Source: Chloroflexota bacterium (lineage in GTDB: Bacteria; Chloroflexota; Anaerolineae; Anaerolineales; Villigracilaceae). Taken from it: a stretch of DNA of 43,715 nt. The notes below the pieces were generated by a model, which had not been told where the DNA came from, made no database searches, and saw nothing but the letters and a program-made list of their open reading frames with translations. The first letter of the stretch is position 1. Each line of letters starts with the position of its first letter. The translations under genes and the position numbers were made by a program. Positions 16,594 through 24,882 of the stretch are shown here, piece by piece. The stretch spans positions 1 through 43,715 of the forward strand of contig JACRLC010000105.1 of NCBI GenBank assembly GCA_016235425.1, written 5' to 3'.

Positions 16594-17865
16594 ATGAAAC
16601 GGAATATCGGAAACAATACGATTGCCGGAATCATTCTTGTAAACCTGTTACTTTGGATATTCTTTGGTCCCACCGAAGGCGTTTCCAAAAACTTCGCTAT
16701 GCAAAAACTGGCGGAGATGCTTTCCTCCAGCGCGATGATCCTGATTGCCACTGCGCTCTTCCTTGCCAACAAGCCGCGTTTCCTCGAACCCTTCTTCGGC
16801 GGCCTCGACCGCATGTACGTCACGCATAAAAATATCACGCTTCTGGCCCTGCTCGTTTTACTGATTCATCTCATTATCGTCCCTGCGAGCGACAATGCCG
16901 GGCCGGGTGTGTGGATCGGCTGGTTTACGTACCCATCCATGTTGATCCTCGTCCTGCTGACCATTGCGCCGCGCGTCCCGCTCATCAGTCACTTTGCCCA
17001 CCTGCGATACGATCAATGGCGCGGCCTGCACAAATACATGGGCGTCTTTTTCATCCTCGGCGCAACTCACGCGTTGATGGCCGAGCCGTTGATCCTCCAC
17101 GCGCCGGTCGTGTTTGGTTATGCCGGCACAATCGTGGTCATCGGCGCGCTGGCATATTTGAACAAGGAATTTCTATGGGATCGGCTCAAGAAGCGCGGCC
17201 AATATAAAGTGGACTCGGTAAAACGTTTGAACGGAACCACGCTCGAAGTCACGCTCCACCCCCGGACCTCGAAGCTGGTCCACCGCGCCGGGCAGTTTCT
17301 CTACGTTCATTTTGATTCCGATAAAGTTCTCGAAGAGCCGCACCCGTTCACGATCAGCTCCGCGCCGCGCGAAGAAAACCTGCGCGTCTCGATCAAGGCC
17401 AGCGGCGATTGGACACAACACCTGCACGAGCATCTCAAACCCGGCGCGACCGCTTACGTGGACGGCCCGTATGGCGAGTTCAATTACAAGCCTGGAAGTA
17501 AAAAGCAAATCTGGATCGCGGGCGGCATCGGCATTACTCCCTTCCTGAGCTGGATGCGTGATTTCGACGATTTGCATCACGAAGTCCATTTTTTCTATAC
17601 GGTTGCCGTTCCCGAAGAAGCTTTGTTCGTGGATGAAATTCAAGGCGCGGCGGAAAAACACGGGAATTTTCACGCGCACATCCTTTTCACCAGTAAAGAC
17701 GGACGCCTCAGTGTGGATAAGATCATTGCCGCCAGCGGCGATGTGACCGGCAGGGACGTGTACATGTGCGGCCCGGTGAAAATGGTGGAGGCGTTTCGAG
17801 AGACGTTCCTCGCAAAAGGCCTGAGACCCGCAAATATTTATTACGAGGAATTCAACTTCCGGTAA
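16594..17865 (+). CDS. Ferric reductase-like membrane flavin oxidoreductase
   Basis: 423 aa. N-terminal half: about six membrane helices of the ferric reductase/cytochrome b type, with histidines spaced for haem (HKNITLLALLVLLIH and LHKYMGVFFILGATH). C-terminal half (about 205-423): ferredoxin-NADP reductase fold with HPFTISSAP for FAD, GPYGEF, GGIGITPFLSW for NAD(P)H, MCGP and a terminal EEFNFR. It would pass electrons from NAD(P)H through flavin to haem across the membrane; the acceptor is unknown. SD GTGGAG. Confidence 0.8.
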   Translation: MKRNIGNNTIAGIILVNLLLWIFFGPTEGVSKNFAMQKLAEMLSSSAMILIATALFLANKPRFLEPFFGGLDRMYVTHKNITLLALLVLLIHLIIVPASDNAGPGVWIGWFTYPSMLILVLLTIAPRVPLISHFAHLRYDQWRGLHKYMGVFFILGATHALMAEPLILHAPVVFGYAGTIVVIGALAYLNKEFLWDRLKKRGQYKVDSVKRLNGTTLEVTLHPRTSKLVHRAGQFLYVHFDSDKVLEEPHPFTISSAPREENLRVSIKASGDWTQHLHEHLKPGATAYVDGPYGEFNYKPGSKKQIWIAGGIGITPFLSWMRDFDDLHHEVHFFYTVAVPEEALFVDEIQGAAEKHGNFHAHILFTSKDGRLSVDKIIAASGDVTGRDVYMCGPVKMVEAFRETFLAKGLRPANIYYEEFNFR

Positions 17866-17945
17866 AGTTCGAGAAGGCGCGAAGACCAATGATGAACTGG
17901 CCGCGTTATGTTGAGAGCAGGCCAGCGGCACGATAGGAATTTTTC

Positions 17946-19928
17946 ATGGATAGAACCACGCGTTTCACCGCCACCATTTTGCTTGTCTTTGGAAGCCTGA
18001 TCCTTCTGGATGGTTTCAGGATACTGTATGTGCAGGCGTATCTTAATGTGACAGCACCGATCCTGCTCATCCTGGCGGGTGCGCTGATTTTTGTTCTCGG
18101 TGTCCTCTTCGGCGCGGAGAAAATGCCGGCCCGAATTTTATCTGTGATTGAACGCGCCGCTGTTTTCATGCGCGTCCGGCGGGATCAACTGGCGATGCTG
18201 TTGGTAAGTGTGATCCTGCCGGTAATGGCCCAGCAAGCCGCCGGTTACGAGCCAAAGATGACCAACCCCTTTATCGCCGTGTTTGCGTGGTCAGCCGCGC
18301 TGGTGATGGTGGCGGCGGGAGGCTGGAAGACAAACGAAGCCGGGAAATATCCCAATGATGCAAGCCTGCTCACCCGCCTCGAGACGCCTCTCACATTGGC
18401 GGGCATTTTTGTCTTTGCGTTTTTCCTGCGCATCATCTTTCCGGAATCCATTCCGATTTGGCTCAGCGGCGATGAAGGTTCCTCCGGCATTGCCGCCGCT
18501 CTTTTTGCCTGGGGCGAATCAAATAATCTGTTTCGGGCCGAATGGTATGACTTTCCCGCGCTGTACTTCGCAATTCCAGGATTGCTCATTCGGATGCTGG
18601 GTCAAACAGTCATTGCCCTGCGCCTCTCCTCCGCAATCCCCGGCGCGTTGACCGTTGTCGCCGCTTTTTGGTTTACACGCGCCGCATTGGGAAAACGCGC
18701 CGCCTGGTTTGCCGCGATATTTCTGGCAACCCTGCATTTTCACGTCCACTTTAGCCGCATCGCGCTCAACAACATCTGGGACGGGCTTTGGATCACGGTG
18801 GCGCTCGGCTCGTTATGGTATGCCTGGCAAAACGAGCGGCGCAACGCTTATATCCTTGCCGGTCTCAGCATGGGACTGGCGCAATATTTCTACACCTCCA
18901 GCCGCACCCTGCCGGTGATCATTCTGTTGTGGCTTGTTTTCGTTGGCAGTCTTGATCGTTCGCGGCTGAAACGCGCCCTGCCTGACCTTGGCTTGATGTT
19001 CCTGGTAAGCATTGTCACTGCCATGCCCCTTATCCTGTTCTTCGTGAAGTTTCCGCTTGAGTTGTTTGCCCCAATGCAACGCGTCAGCATCCTTGGCGGG
19101 AATTGGTTAAACATCACAGCACAATCGCGCGGGCTTCCTCAGTGGAGGATATTACTCGAGCAGATTTGGCTGGGGATCGGGGCGTATGCCTACGCTCCTT
19201 TGAAACACTGGTATTTGCCCGGCATTCCCATCCTGCGTCCAAGCGCGGCGGTTTTCTTTATCAGCGGACTGACTTTCAGCCTGGTGCGAAACGACCGCAA
19301 GGTTGGGTTGCTTCTCCTTTTGTGGCTCCTGGCATTCGCCTTGCTGGGCGCGCTGAGTGAAAGCACTCCTGCAGCACAGCGTTATCCCGGTTCGGCCCCG
19401 GCAGTTGCGATTTTGGTTGCGGTGGGCGTGAGCGAATTTGGCAGATTGTTCGCACGTCTGTGGCCCTCTCTTCGGAAATCGTTGGACCTGGCGGCGGTCA
19501 TTATCCTCCTATTGCTGGCCGCGCGCGAAGTGCATTTTTATTTCTTCGAGTACACACCCGGCACATATGAACGCATGGTACAGGATAATGGCATGGTCGG
19601 TTACCGGCTTGGACTGTATCTGCGTCCGCGTCCAGCCGGCGCTCAGATCGTCTTCTTGGGGAAGGACCGCATGGGTTTTTATTCCATTCCCAGCACGCAA
19701 TACCTTGCGCCGCAGTTCCAGGGCATAGACATCAATTTCCCGTGGGGCGCGCCGGAGAACCCGCTGCCGGAAAAAGACCACCTGCTCTTTATCGTCCTGC
19801 CGGAGGCGGAGGCAGAAATCCCTCTTGTGCAAAATGACTATCCCGGCGGGACTCTCTCAAAGGAATACGCCGATGATGGGACGGTCTTGTTCTACGTTTA
19901 CGATTACAACCCCATGAACCTGCCCTGA
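17946..19928 (+). CDS. GT39/PMT-like membrane glycosyltransferase
   Basis: 660 aa with about 13 membrane helices. GT-C features: the acidic pair in the first large loop (WLSGDEGSSGIAAALFAWGE, about 175-194), followed by F-P-A-L-Y-F-A-I-P and ALRLSSAIPGALTVVAAFW, as in PMT/ArnT-type enzymes that use lipid-linked sugars. The C-terminal 130 residues are extracytoplasmic. Acceptor unknown; possibly cell-envelope glycan or protein. SD AGGA 8 nt before the ATG. Confidence 0.75.
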   Translation: MDRTTRFTATILLVFGSLILLDGFRILYVQAYLNVTAPILLILAGALIFVLGVLFGAEKMPARILSVIERAAVFMRVRRDQLAMLLVSVILPVMAQQAAGYEPKMTNPFIAVFAWSAALVMVAAGGWKTNEAGKYPNDASLLTRLETPLTLAGIFVFAFFLRIIFPESIPIWLSGDEGSSGIAAALFAWGESNNLFRAEWYDFPALYFAIPGLLIRMLGQTVIALRLSSAIPGALTVVAAFWFTRAALGKRAAWFAAIFLATLHFHVHFSRIALNNIWDGLWITVALGSLWYAWQNERRNAYILAGLSMGLAQYFYTSSRTLPVIILLWLVFVGSLDRSRLKRALPDLGLMFLVSIVTAMPLILFFVKFPLELFAPMQRVSILGGNWLNITAQSRGLPQWRILLEQIWLGIGAYAYAPLKHWYLPGIPILRPSAAVFFISGLTFSLVRNDRKVGLLLLLWLLAFALLGALSESTPAAQRYPGSAPAVAILVAVGVSEFGRLFARLWPSLRKSLDLAAVIILLLLAAREVHFYFFEYTPGTYERMVQDNGMVGYRLGLYLRPRPAGAQIVFLGKDRMGFYSIPSTQYLAPQFQGIDINFPWGAPENPLPEKDHLLFIVLPEAEAEIPLVQNDYPGGTLSKEYADDGTVLFYVYDYNPMNLP

Positions 19929-20031
19929 GCAAACGAAAAGCCGGCATCCGCGCGTTTGAATATCATCCAAGGAAAAGCCTGCAACTATTTTCCGTTTGCT
20001 GCATCTAACTTCAAAAAGCTTGTGAGGAAAC

Positions 20032-20502
20032 ATGCCGAGAAATTCTCAAAGAAAAAATCGAAGTATCAAAACCCGCAGTGGGCTGTCTGCCTTCCTGCGG
20101 CGTCCTGCCGTGCAAATCGCCATCCTTGCAGTCGTCGCGATCATCGTCTATTTGATGGCTGTGAGCGGCGGCGGAAATAGCAGTGGACTTGCGTCCGAGA
20201 TCAGCGTGGATCAGGCTTATCAGATGTATCAGGGCAGCACATTTGTGCTGGATGTGCGAACGCAGGAGGAATGGAACGAGTACCACGCGCCGAACACCAC
20301 GCTCATCCCGCTCGACCAATTGCAGTCACGGCTTGGTGAATTACCGAAGGACCGGCAAATTGTCGTTGTGTGCCGTTCGGGCAATCGCAGTCAGCAGGGA
20401 CGCGACATCCTGCTCTCGGCGGGTTTCCAGGCTACGAGTATGGCCGGTGGTCTGAAAGAATGGAGTGCGAAAGGCTATCCAATCGAGGGTACGCGGCCAT
20501 AA
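20032..20502 (+). CDS. Membrane-anchored rhodanese
   Basis: 156 aa. Basic N-terminus, one membrane helix (about 26-44: VQIAILAVVAIIVYLMAV), then a rhodanese domain: FVLDVRTQEEWNEYHAPNTT (CH2A-like) and VVVCRSGNRSQQGRDIL with the catalytic Cys, then GGLKEWSAKGYPI. The orientation suggests the domain faces outside the cytoplasm. Sulfur transfer or redox function; donor unknown. SD AGGA. Confidence 0.88.
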   Translation: MPRNSQRKNRSIKTRSGLSAFLRRPAVQIAILAVVAIIVYLMAVSGGGNSSGLASEISVDQAYQMYQGSTFVLDVRTQEEWNEYHAPNTTLIPLDQLQSRLGELPKDRQIVVVCRSGNRSQQGRDILLSAGFQATSMAGGLKEWSAKGYPIEGTRP

Positions 20503-20521
20503 AATTTTCCAATTCATGAAG

Positions 20522-20554
20522 CAACTCCCTCGTCGGTTGATAACGAGGGAGTTG
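20522..20554. terminator. Bidirectional terminator between rhodanese and GGDEF genes
   Basis: CAACTCCCTCGT-(9 nt)-ACGAGGGAGTTG, a 12-bp perfect stem ending exactly where the convergent GGDEF gene stops. A short T-rich tail is on the plus side (tcattt). Confidence 0.75.
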
Positions 20555-21691
20555 TCATTTAATCGCCACGCGGTTTCGTCCGCGGCGTTTGGCTTTATAC
20601 ATCATGTTGTCTGCCCGTTGAAGCAAGACACTGAATGTACAGTCCGTTGAACTCATTTCAGCTACTCCAATGCTGACGGTCGAATGCACGGATTCTAAAG
20701 TCTCGGCGATCAGGGAATGTGCCCAAATCTTCTGAATACGTTCGGCGGCCAGTTTGGCGTTTTTCAAGGTTGTGTTTGGCAGGAGCAGGCCAAACTCTTC
20801 ACCGCCGAGCCTGCCGAAAACATCCTGGGCGCGCTTTTGTTCCAGCACCACCTCCGCAAAACGCTGTAAAGCCTGATCTCCGATGTGATGGCCGTGATTA
20901 TCATTTATCTTCTTGAAATGATCGATATCCAGCATCAACAGGGCCAGGGGCAGCTGCAATCGTTTCGCGCGGACAAATTCCTTTTCGGCAGTTTCCATGA
21001 AATACTGCCGCGTCATGCACTTGGTCAGGGTGTCAATGTTGATCATGTAGTTTGCCATCTCGTGCGCGTCTTTTTGTTCCAGGTAGGCCTTGAAGAACCT
21101 GCGCCGGTAGGATTGCATCTGTATTGCCGCAGGTAATCCCAAAAAGTGGATCAGGATTTGTGAGCTTAACGCCGCAGATAACTGGATGGAGGATATTTCC
21201 GTTTTATAAAACGCGTCCACAAAAAGGGTGCCGATGGAAAAGGCGGCGGCCAGCGCGAAATTATGTTTTAACCGAAGCGGCAAAAGCAGGTAGGTGCCAA
21301 ATGGATACAAAATATCAAAAGGAGTTGTCAGATAATTGGATGGGCGCGTGAAGTTGAACAGGATTAAATAAATTGCGGTTAGCAACGACCAGGTGAACAC
21401 AGTCGCGTCGAAGAGTTTTTGGTCGCGGGTCTTATGCAGGATCGCGATGGTTGCAAGGGCAATAAGGATATACACCGTGCGGTACACGATCATCCAATGG
21501 AATAACTGGAGGCGGTTTCCAAACATCAGATAATCGAGCATCAATAGCCCCAGCATGGTTATGGCAACGCTGGCCGCGATGATGAGAATACATTGCGCTA
21601 TATCATTACTTAGATTCTCGCGGCGATATTCGTCCTCCATATCCCCCAGGTGAAGTATGATCTCACCAAACAGCCTCTTAAAAACTCCCAT
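20555..21691 (-). CDS. Membrane diguanylate cyclase (GGDEF)
   Basis: Makes cyclic di-GMP from two GTP. 378 aa from the ATG at 21691; a TTG at 21709 lies inside the -10 box and cannot be the start. About six membrane helices (40-195) then a GGDEF domain: DSLTK-like NIDTLTKCMTRQYF, LMLDIDHFKKINDNHGHHIGDQAL, and VFGRLGGEEFGLLLP with an intact GGEEF signature. RAQD five residues before GGEEF is a product-inhibition I-site. No EAL domain. It is the only c-di-GMP enzyme in the window, which also contains a c-di-GMP riboswitch. Confidence 0.93.
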   Translation of the reverse strand: MGVFKRLFGEIILHLGDMEDEYRRENLSNDIAQCILIIAASVAITMLGLLMLDYLMFGNRLQLFHWMIVYRTVYILIALATIAILHKTRDQKLFDATVFTWSLLTAIYLILFNFTRPSNYLTTPFDILYPFGTYLLLPLRLKHNFALAAAFSIGTLFVDAFYKTEISSIQLSAALSSQILIHFLGLPAAIQMQSYRRRFFKAYLEQKDAHEMANYMINIDTLTKCMTRQYFMETAEKEFVRAKRLQLPLALLMLDIDHFKKINDNHGHHIGDQALQRFAEVVLEQKRAQDVFGRLGGEEFGLLLPNTTLKNAKLAAERIQKIWAHSLIAETLESVHSTVSIGVAEMSSTDCTFSVLLQRADNMMYKAKRRGRNRVAIK

Positions 21692-21708
21692 TCTCTTCTC
21701 TTGGAACA

Positions 21709-21736
21709 ATCATACAACACACCCTGCTGTTTTCAA
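21709..21736 (-). promoter_or_regulatory. Promoter of the diguanylate cyclase gene
   Basis: Minus strand TTGAAA (21731-21736), 16 nt, TATGAT (21709-21714). Predicted start near 21702, 11 nt before the ATG. Confidence 0.6.
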
Positions 21737-21776
21737 CCTACAATTTGGAAAAGCGGCGTGAGATCCTCTTCAGCCC

Positions 21777-21804
21777 TTGACTTGTCGTTTCCATTGCTTA
21801 TACT
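21777..21804 (+). promoter_or_regulatory. Promoter of the small membrane protein gene
   Basis: TTGACT (21777-21782), 16 nt, TATACT (21799-21804), with a strong SD AAAGGAGA before the following ATG. Confidence 0.7.
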
Positions 21805-21824
21805 CGGACAAAAAGGAGACAACC

Positions 21825-22001
21825 ATGTGTATTATCTGTGCTTCCATTCCCGCCGCGGCCGCGGTGGGCGCAAAACTGAATGCCGATCAAATCAAACAGC
21901 CCGAAGAAAAAAGAAAACCGATCTCAAAGATCACAGCCATTGTGATCGGAATGCTCATTACCGCGTCCGTTATTTATCACACGTTTCGCTGGCAGGCTTA
22001 A
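21825..22001 (+). CDS. Small single-helix membrane protein, hypothetical
   Basis: 58 aa. The ATG at 21825 has the SD AAAGGAGA and a good promoter upstream; a longer frame from 21777 would start in the -35 box. The protein begins MCIICASIPAAAAVGAKLNA, with CxxC near the start, a charged middle (KQPEEKRKPISK), and a membrane helix near the end (ITAIVIGMLITASVIYHTF). Not recognised. It ends 8 nt before the -35 box of zur. Confidence 0.6.
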   Translation: MCIICASIPAAAAVGAKLNADQIKQPEEKRKPISKITAIVIGMLITASVIYHTFRWQA

Positions 22002-22009
22002 ACCGCGCC

Positions 22010-22037
22010 TTGACAAGGTGGGGGATTTCAATATAAT
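22010..22037 (+). promoter_or_regulatory. zur promoter
   Basis: Consensus TTGACA (22010-22015), 16 nt, TATAAT (22032-22037), the best promoter in the window. Predicted start 22043-22045, directly on the Zur box. Confidence 0.85.
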
Positions 22038-22043
22038 TGAAAA

Positions 22044-22058
22044 TGAAAATGATTTTCA
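22044..22058 (+). promoter_or_regulatory. Zur operator
   Basis: TGAAAATGATTTTCA, a perfect 7-1-7 inverted repeat that matches the Zur box known from actinobacteria. An outer repeat ATTGAAAAT...ATTTTCAAT (22036-22060) overlaps it. Its position over the start point implies zinc-dependent autorepression of the operon. Confidence 0.8.
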
Positions 22059-22075
22059 ATATCAGGAATATCCCC

Positions 22076-22492
22076 ATGACCGAACATCCCTGGATGAACC
22101 AACTGAACGAACAAGGCTATCGCCTCACCGGCGCGCGCCGCGCAGTTGTCGAGACGATGGCTGAAAGCACACATGCCCTCACCCCCATCGAGGTCTATGA
22201 CAAGGCGCGCGAATCCTATCCTGCGCTTGGGCTGGTCACCGTGTATCGCACACTTGAAGCGCTCGAAGAACAAGGCTTGATCCAGCGCGTCCATCGGCCG
22301 GAGGGATGCCAGGCATTCATCACCGCGCCTGCCGGTCACCAGCACCTTTTGCTATGTAAACAATGCGGACAGGCCATTTCATTTGAAGGCGACGATCTCG
22401 AAAGCCTGATCAATTCCATTGCGCGCAGGACCGGCTACCAGGTTACCGAACATTGGCTTCAACTTTTCGGCTTGTGCCCGAGTTGCAAATAA
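22076..22492 (+). CDS. zur: Fur-family zinc uptake regulator
   Basis: Zinc-responsive repressor, 138 aa from the ATG at 22076. A frame beginning at 22037 starts upstream of the transcript. Winged helix: YRLTGARRAVVETMA, LTPIEVYDKARESYPALGLVTVYRTLEALEEQGLI. Metal domain: GHQHLLLCKQCGQ (His plus CxxC) and a terminal LCPSC, together the structural zinc site. The next genes encode a ZnuABC-type importer and the operator matches Zur boxes, which argues for Zur over Fur or PerR. Confidence 0.92.
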   Translation: MTEHPWMNQLNEQGYRLTGARRAVVETMAESTHALTPIEVYDKARESYPALGLVTVYRTLEALEEQGLIQRVHRPEGCQAFITAPAGHQHLLLCKQCGQAISFEGDDLESLINSIARRTGYQVTEHWLQLFGLCPSCK

Positions 22493-22508
22493 CCTTTGAG
22501 GCAGATTG

Positions 22509-23399
22509 ATGAAACGACTGATTTTTCTTCTGTTATTGATAGTGACGGCTTGCGCCCCTCTCGCTTCCAACTCGGACCCGAAAACTGGTCCCGTTATTTT
22601 GGCATCCACCACCTTTCTAGCGGACATCGCGCAGAACGCCGCGGGCGACCGCGTGCATGTCGATTCCCTCCTGCCCATCGGTGTTGACCCGCACGCCTAT
22701 CAGGCCAGTCCATCTGATGTGGCAAAGATAACCGAAAGCACCGTCTTGATCGTCAACGGTTTGGAATACGAACATTTCCTTGAGGCTTTGCTGGAAAATG
22801 CCGGAGGCGAAAGAATGCTGATCGAGGCCTCGTCAGGCCTAAGTCCAAGAGAAGACGCGGAGATGGAACACGGCGTTGATCCGCACATGTGGCTCGATCC
22901 GAATCGGGTCGTCACGTATGTTGAAAACATCCGCGATGGGCTCATCGCAACCGATCCCGAAGGCGCGGATGTGTATAAGTCGAACGCAGAGGCTTACGTC
23001 GCGCAACTCAATGATCTGGACGCGTGGATCGTCCAACGGGTGAACACTGTTCCTGTGGAGAAACGCCTGCTGGTTACCAATCACGAGGCCTTTGGATACT
23101 TTGCGGAACGTTACGGCTTTACGATCATTGGCACGGTCATCCCGGGCATGAGCACAGAGGCCGCGCCCTCCGCACAACAAATGGCGGCGTTGACCGATCA
23201 GATCAGGTCCACAGGCGCGCTTGCGATATTCCTGGGCGAAGCGGAAAACCCGGCGCTCGCGCAACAGATCGCGGACGAGACCGGCGTGAAGGTTGTTGCT
23301 GACTTGTACCTTGAATCTCTTACCGATGGCGCGCCTGCCGCGACGTATATTGACATGATGAAGCATAACGTGTCGCGCATCGTGGACGCGTTGAAATAG
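22509..23399 (+). CDS. znuA: Zinc ABC transporter substrate-binding lipoprotein
   Basis: 296 aa. Lipoprotein signal MKRLIFLLLLIVTAC with Cys15. Cluster A-I metal-binding fold: GVDPHAYQASPSD (first His), GVDPHMWLDPNRV (second His), and TNHEAFGYFAERYGF (third His). Manganese binders have Glu at the third site, so zinc is favoured. The His-rich loop seen in many ZnuA proteins is short here (REDAEMEHG). ATG at 22509 with SD GAGG. It captures Zn outside the membrane and passes it to ZnuB. Confidence 0.92.
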   Translation: MKRLIFLLLLIVTACAPLASNSDPKTGPVILASTTFLADIAQNAAGDRVHVDSLLPIGVDPHAYQASPSDVAKITESTVLIVNGLEYEHFLEALLENAGGERMLIEASSGLSPREDAEMEHGVDPHMWLDPNRVVTYVENIRDGLIATDPEGADVYKSNAEAYVAQLNDLDAWIVQRVNTVPVEKRLLVTNHEAFGYFAERYGFTIIGTVIPGMSTEAAPSAQQMAALTDQIRSTGALAIFLGEAENPALAQQIADETGVKVVADLYLESLTDGAPAATYIDMMKHNVSRIVDALK

Positions 23400-23400
23400 C

Positions 23401-23592
23401 CCTTCGCGCTGAGCGGAATGAGGACGTGTTTTATGTCCGAATGAAGTCGAAGCGCGCATAAGCTAAAATATTAATTTCCTTGAAACCTATCCTTCGACTG
23501 CGCCGTCCAAAGAACGGACGGCTCCGCTCACCTGTGCCTGCCCTGTCCTGTCCGGGCCAGGACGGGGCGGCACTGGCGCAGGCAGGACGAAA
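23401..23592. repeat. Composite repeat region between znuA and znuC
   Basis: A 204-bp gap with no gene. It has a 'tgaagtcgaagcgc...ccttcgactgc' unit (about 23440-23510), then tccgctcacctgtgcctgcc...ggcactggcgcaggcagg (23522-23586). The latter is the inverse of the shorter repeat at 41821-41870. The tcgaagcgc/ccttcgact pair recurs at 35643-35702. The gap lengthens the mRNA of the zinc operon and leaves znuC without a clear SD. Confidence 0.65.
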
Positions 23593-23603
23593 ATCGAATC
23601 AAT

Positions 23604-24407
23604 ATGTACCCTCATACAGATCACCAGCGAGATAAACCCATCCTTGATGTGCGTAATTTGTCCGTGCGTTACAACGGACGCAACGCACTTGAAGACATCA
23701 CTTTTCATTTGCACGTCGGCGAACGCGTGGCGGTTGTTGGGCCGAACGGCGCGGGCAAGAGCACGTTGTTCAAAGTTGTGGCGGGTGTACTCCTGCCAAA
23801 TGCCGGCGAAGTGAATGTCTCCGGTTCGAGGCCATTGAGCCATAGTTGCATTGCATACGTTCCGCAACGCACCCAGGTGGATTGGAACTTTCCCGTGAAT
23901 GTTTCGGATGTAGTGATGATGGGGCGGAGTGCTAAGCTGGGGCCGCTGGGCTGGCCAAAGAAACGCGATTGGGAACTGGTTCGCCATGCGCTCGAAACTG
24001 TTGAACTTGTCCGCCTCTCAAAAAGACAGATCAGTGAGTTATCCGGCGGACAGCAACAACGTATGTTCATCGCGCGTGCGCTGGCACAGGAAGCGGAATT
24101 GATGCTGATGGACGAACCGTTGACAGGTCTCGACACGCCCTCGCAGGAGGGACTGCTCGATTTGCTGGATACCCTCAGAGCGCAAAACGTCACCGTGATG
24201 GTCGCAACACACGACCTGGAACAGGCCGCCCGTCACTTTGACCGGATCATGCTGCTGAATCATCGGCTGGTCGCGTTTGGCGAACCTGACGAAGTATTGC
24301 ACACCGACAATCTCATGCAAGCATACGGAGGCAGGCTGCGTCCTGTGGATGGGCAGAATATTTTGAATGTGGATGATTGCTGTGATGAAGGAGAGCATGC
24401 TCATTGA
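23604..24407 (+). CDS. znuC: Zinc ABC transporter ATP-binding protein
   Basis: 267 aa ATPase of the importer. Walker A GPNGAGKSTLFK (about 47-58), Q-loop VPQRTQVDWNFPVNVSDVV, signature LSGGQQQRMFIARAL, Walker B LMLMDEPLTGLD, H-loop VATHD. The short C-terminal tail NVDDCCDEGEHAH has Cys, Asp and His residues and may bind metal. The ATG has no good SD. The stop codon lies in the first unit of a heptamer array that begins the inserted cassette. Confidence 0.92.
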   Translation: MYPHTDHQRDKPILDVRNLSVRYNGRNALEDITFHLHVGERVAVVGPNGAGKSTLFKVVAGVLLPNAGEVNVSGSRPLSHSCIAYVPQRTQVDWNFPVNVSDVVMMGRSAKLGPLGWPKKRDWELVRHALETVELVRLSKRQISELSGGQQQRMFIARALAQEAELMLMDEPLTGLDTPSQEGLLDLLDTLRAQNVTVMVATHDLEQAARHFDRIMLLNHRLVAFGEPDEVLHTDNLMQAYGGRLRPVDGQNILNVDDCCDEGEHAH

Positions 24408-24440
24408 TTTACGATTTACGAGTGACGATTTACGATTTTT
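24406..24440. repeat. Heptamer array GATTTAC, left flank of the cassette
   Basis: Units GATTTAC, GATTTAC, GAGTGAC, GATTTAC, GATTTTT. The array overlaps the znuC stop. It lies between gctcat (24399-24404) and atgagc (24442-24447), which are complementary, so the array could sit in the loop of a hairpin. Confidence 0.8.
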
Positions 24441-24488
24441 TATGAGCATGACCGTTTACTTTGATTGATCACTCAAAAAGGAGACAAC

Positions 24489-24863
24489 ATGGACGAGAAG
24501 ACTTTCAAAGCCCGAACAAAAAGGTTGGCAGTTGCAATCATTAAGGAAGTCGACAAGCTGCCGCGTTCTCTTGCGGCGGATGTGATCGGAAAACAACTTG
24601 TCCGGTCAGGGACATCCATTGGCGCGAACTATCGCGCCGCGTGCCGGGCAAAGTCATCTCCAGACATGATCAACAAGATGAAAATCGTCGAAGAGGAAAG
24701 CGATGAAACCGAGTACTGGCTTGAGCTTTTGGTTGAAGCCGGGCTTGCTCCCCAAAATCAAATCACCAGCGTTTACAAGGAAACCGACGAAATTCTGTCC
24801 ATGACTGTCGCATCCCTAAAAACCCTGCGCGCCCGCCAATCGTCAAACAATCGTAAATCGTAA
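24489..24863 (+). CDS. Four-helix-bundle protein (S23/IVS-type, TIGR02436-like)
   Basis: 124 aa from the ATG at 24489 with a very strong SD (AAAAGGAGA); an upstream TTG is not needed. Four amphipathic helices: AVAIIKEVDKLPRSLAADVIGKQLVRS, SIGANYRAACRAKSSPDMINKMKI, VEEESDETEYWLELLVEAGL, and a final helix. The SxxxNYxxA and E..DE..YWLE..... patterns are typical of the family first seen in intervening sequences of 23S rRNA genes and related to Avd of retroelements. Function unknown. The last residues NNRKS and the TAA are encoded by the heptamer array. It has no evident tie to zinc. Confidence 0.85.
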   Translation: MDEKTFKARTKRLAVAIIKEVDKLPRSLAADVIGKQLVRSGTSIGANYRAACRAKSSPDMINKMKIVEEESDETEYWLELLVEAGLAPQNQITSVYKETDEILSMTVASLKTLRARQSSNNRKS

Positions 24864-24880
24864 ATCCAAAATCGTAAATC
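24846..24880. repeat. Heptamer array GTAAATC, right flank of the cassette
   Basis: Units AACAATC, GTAAATC, GTAAATC, CAAAATC, GTAAATC, the reverse complement of the left array. It carries the stop of the four-helix gene and ends 2 nt before the znuB ATG, so znuB has no SD of its own. Confidence 0.8.
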
Positions 24881-24882
24881 AT

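Larger units (their letters stand above)
24406..24880 (+). other. Candidate mobile cassette: four-helix gene between inverted heptamer arrays
   Basis: 475 bp consisting of an array of GATTTAC, one small gene, and an array of the exact reverse complement GTAAATC. It exactly fills the space between the znuC stop and the znuB ATG, two genes that normally adjoin. The inverted ends and operon-breaking position suggest an insertion, but no transposase is encoded and no target duplication is evident. Confidence 0.45.

Noticed and set aside
17173-17931. 252-codon open frame antisense to the flavin oxidoreductase
   Set aside because: Shadow of a gene with clear FAD and NAD motifs.
24406-24880. Heptamer arrays read as a CRISPR
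   Set aside because: Units are 7 nt with no spacers of 30-40 nt, and no cas gene is present.
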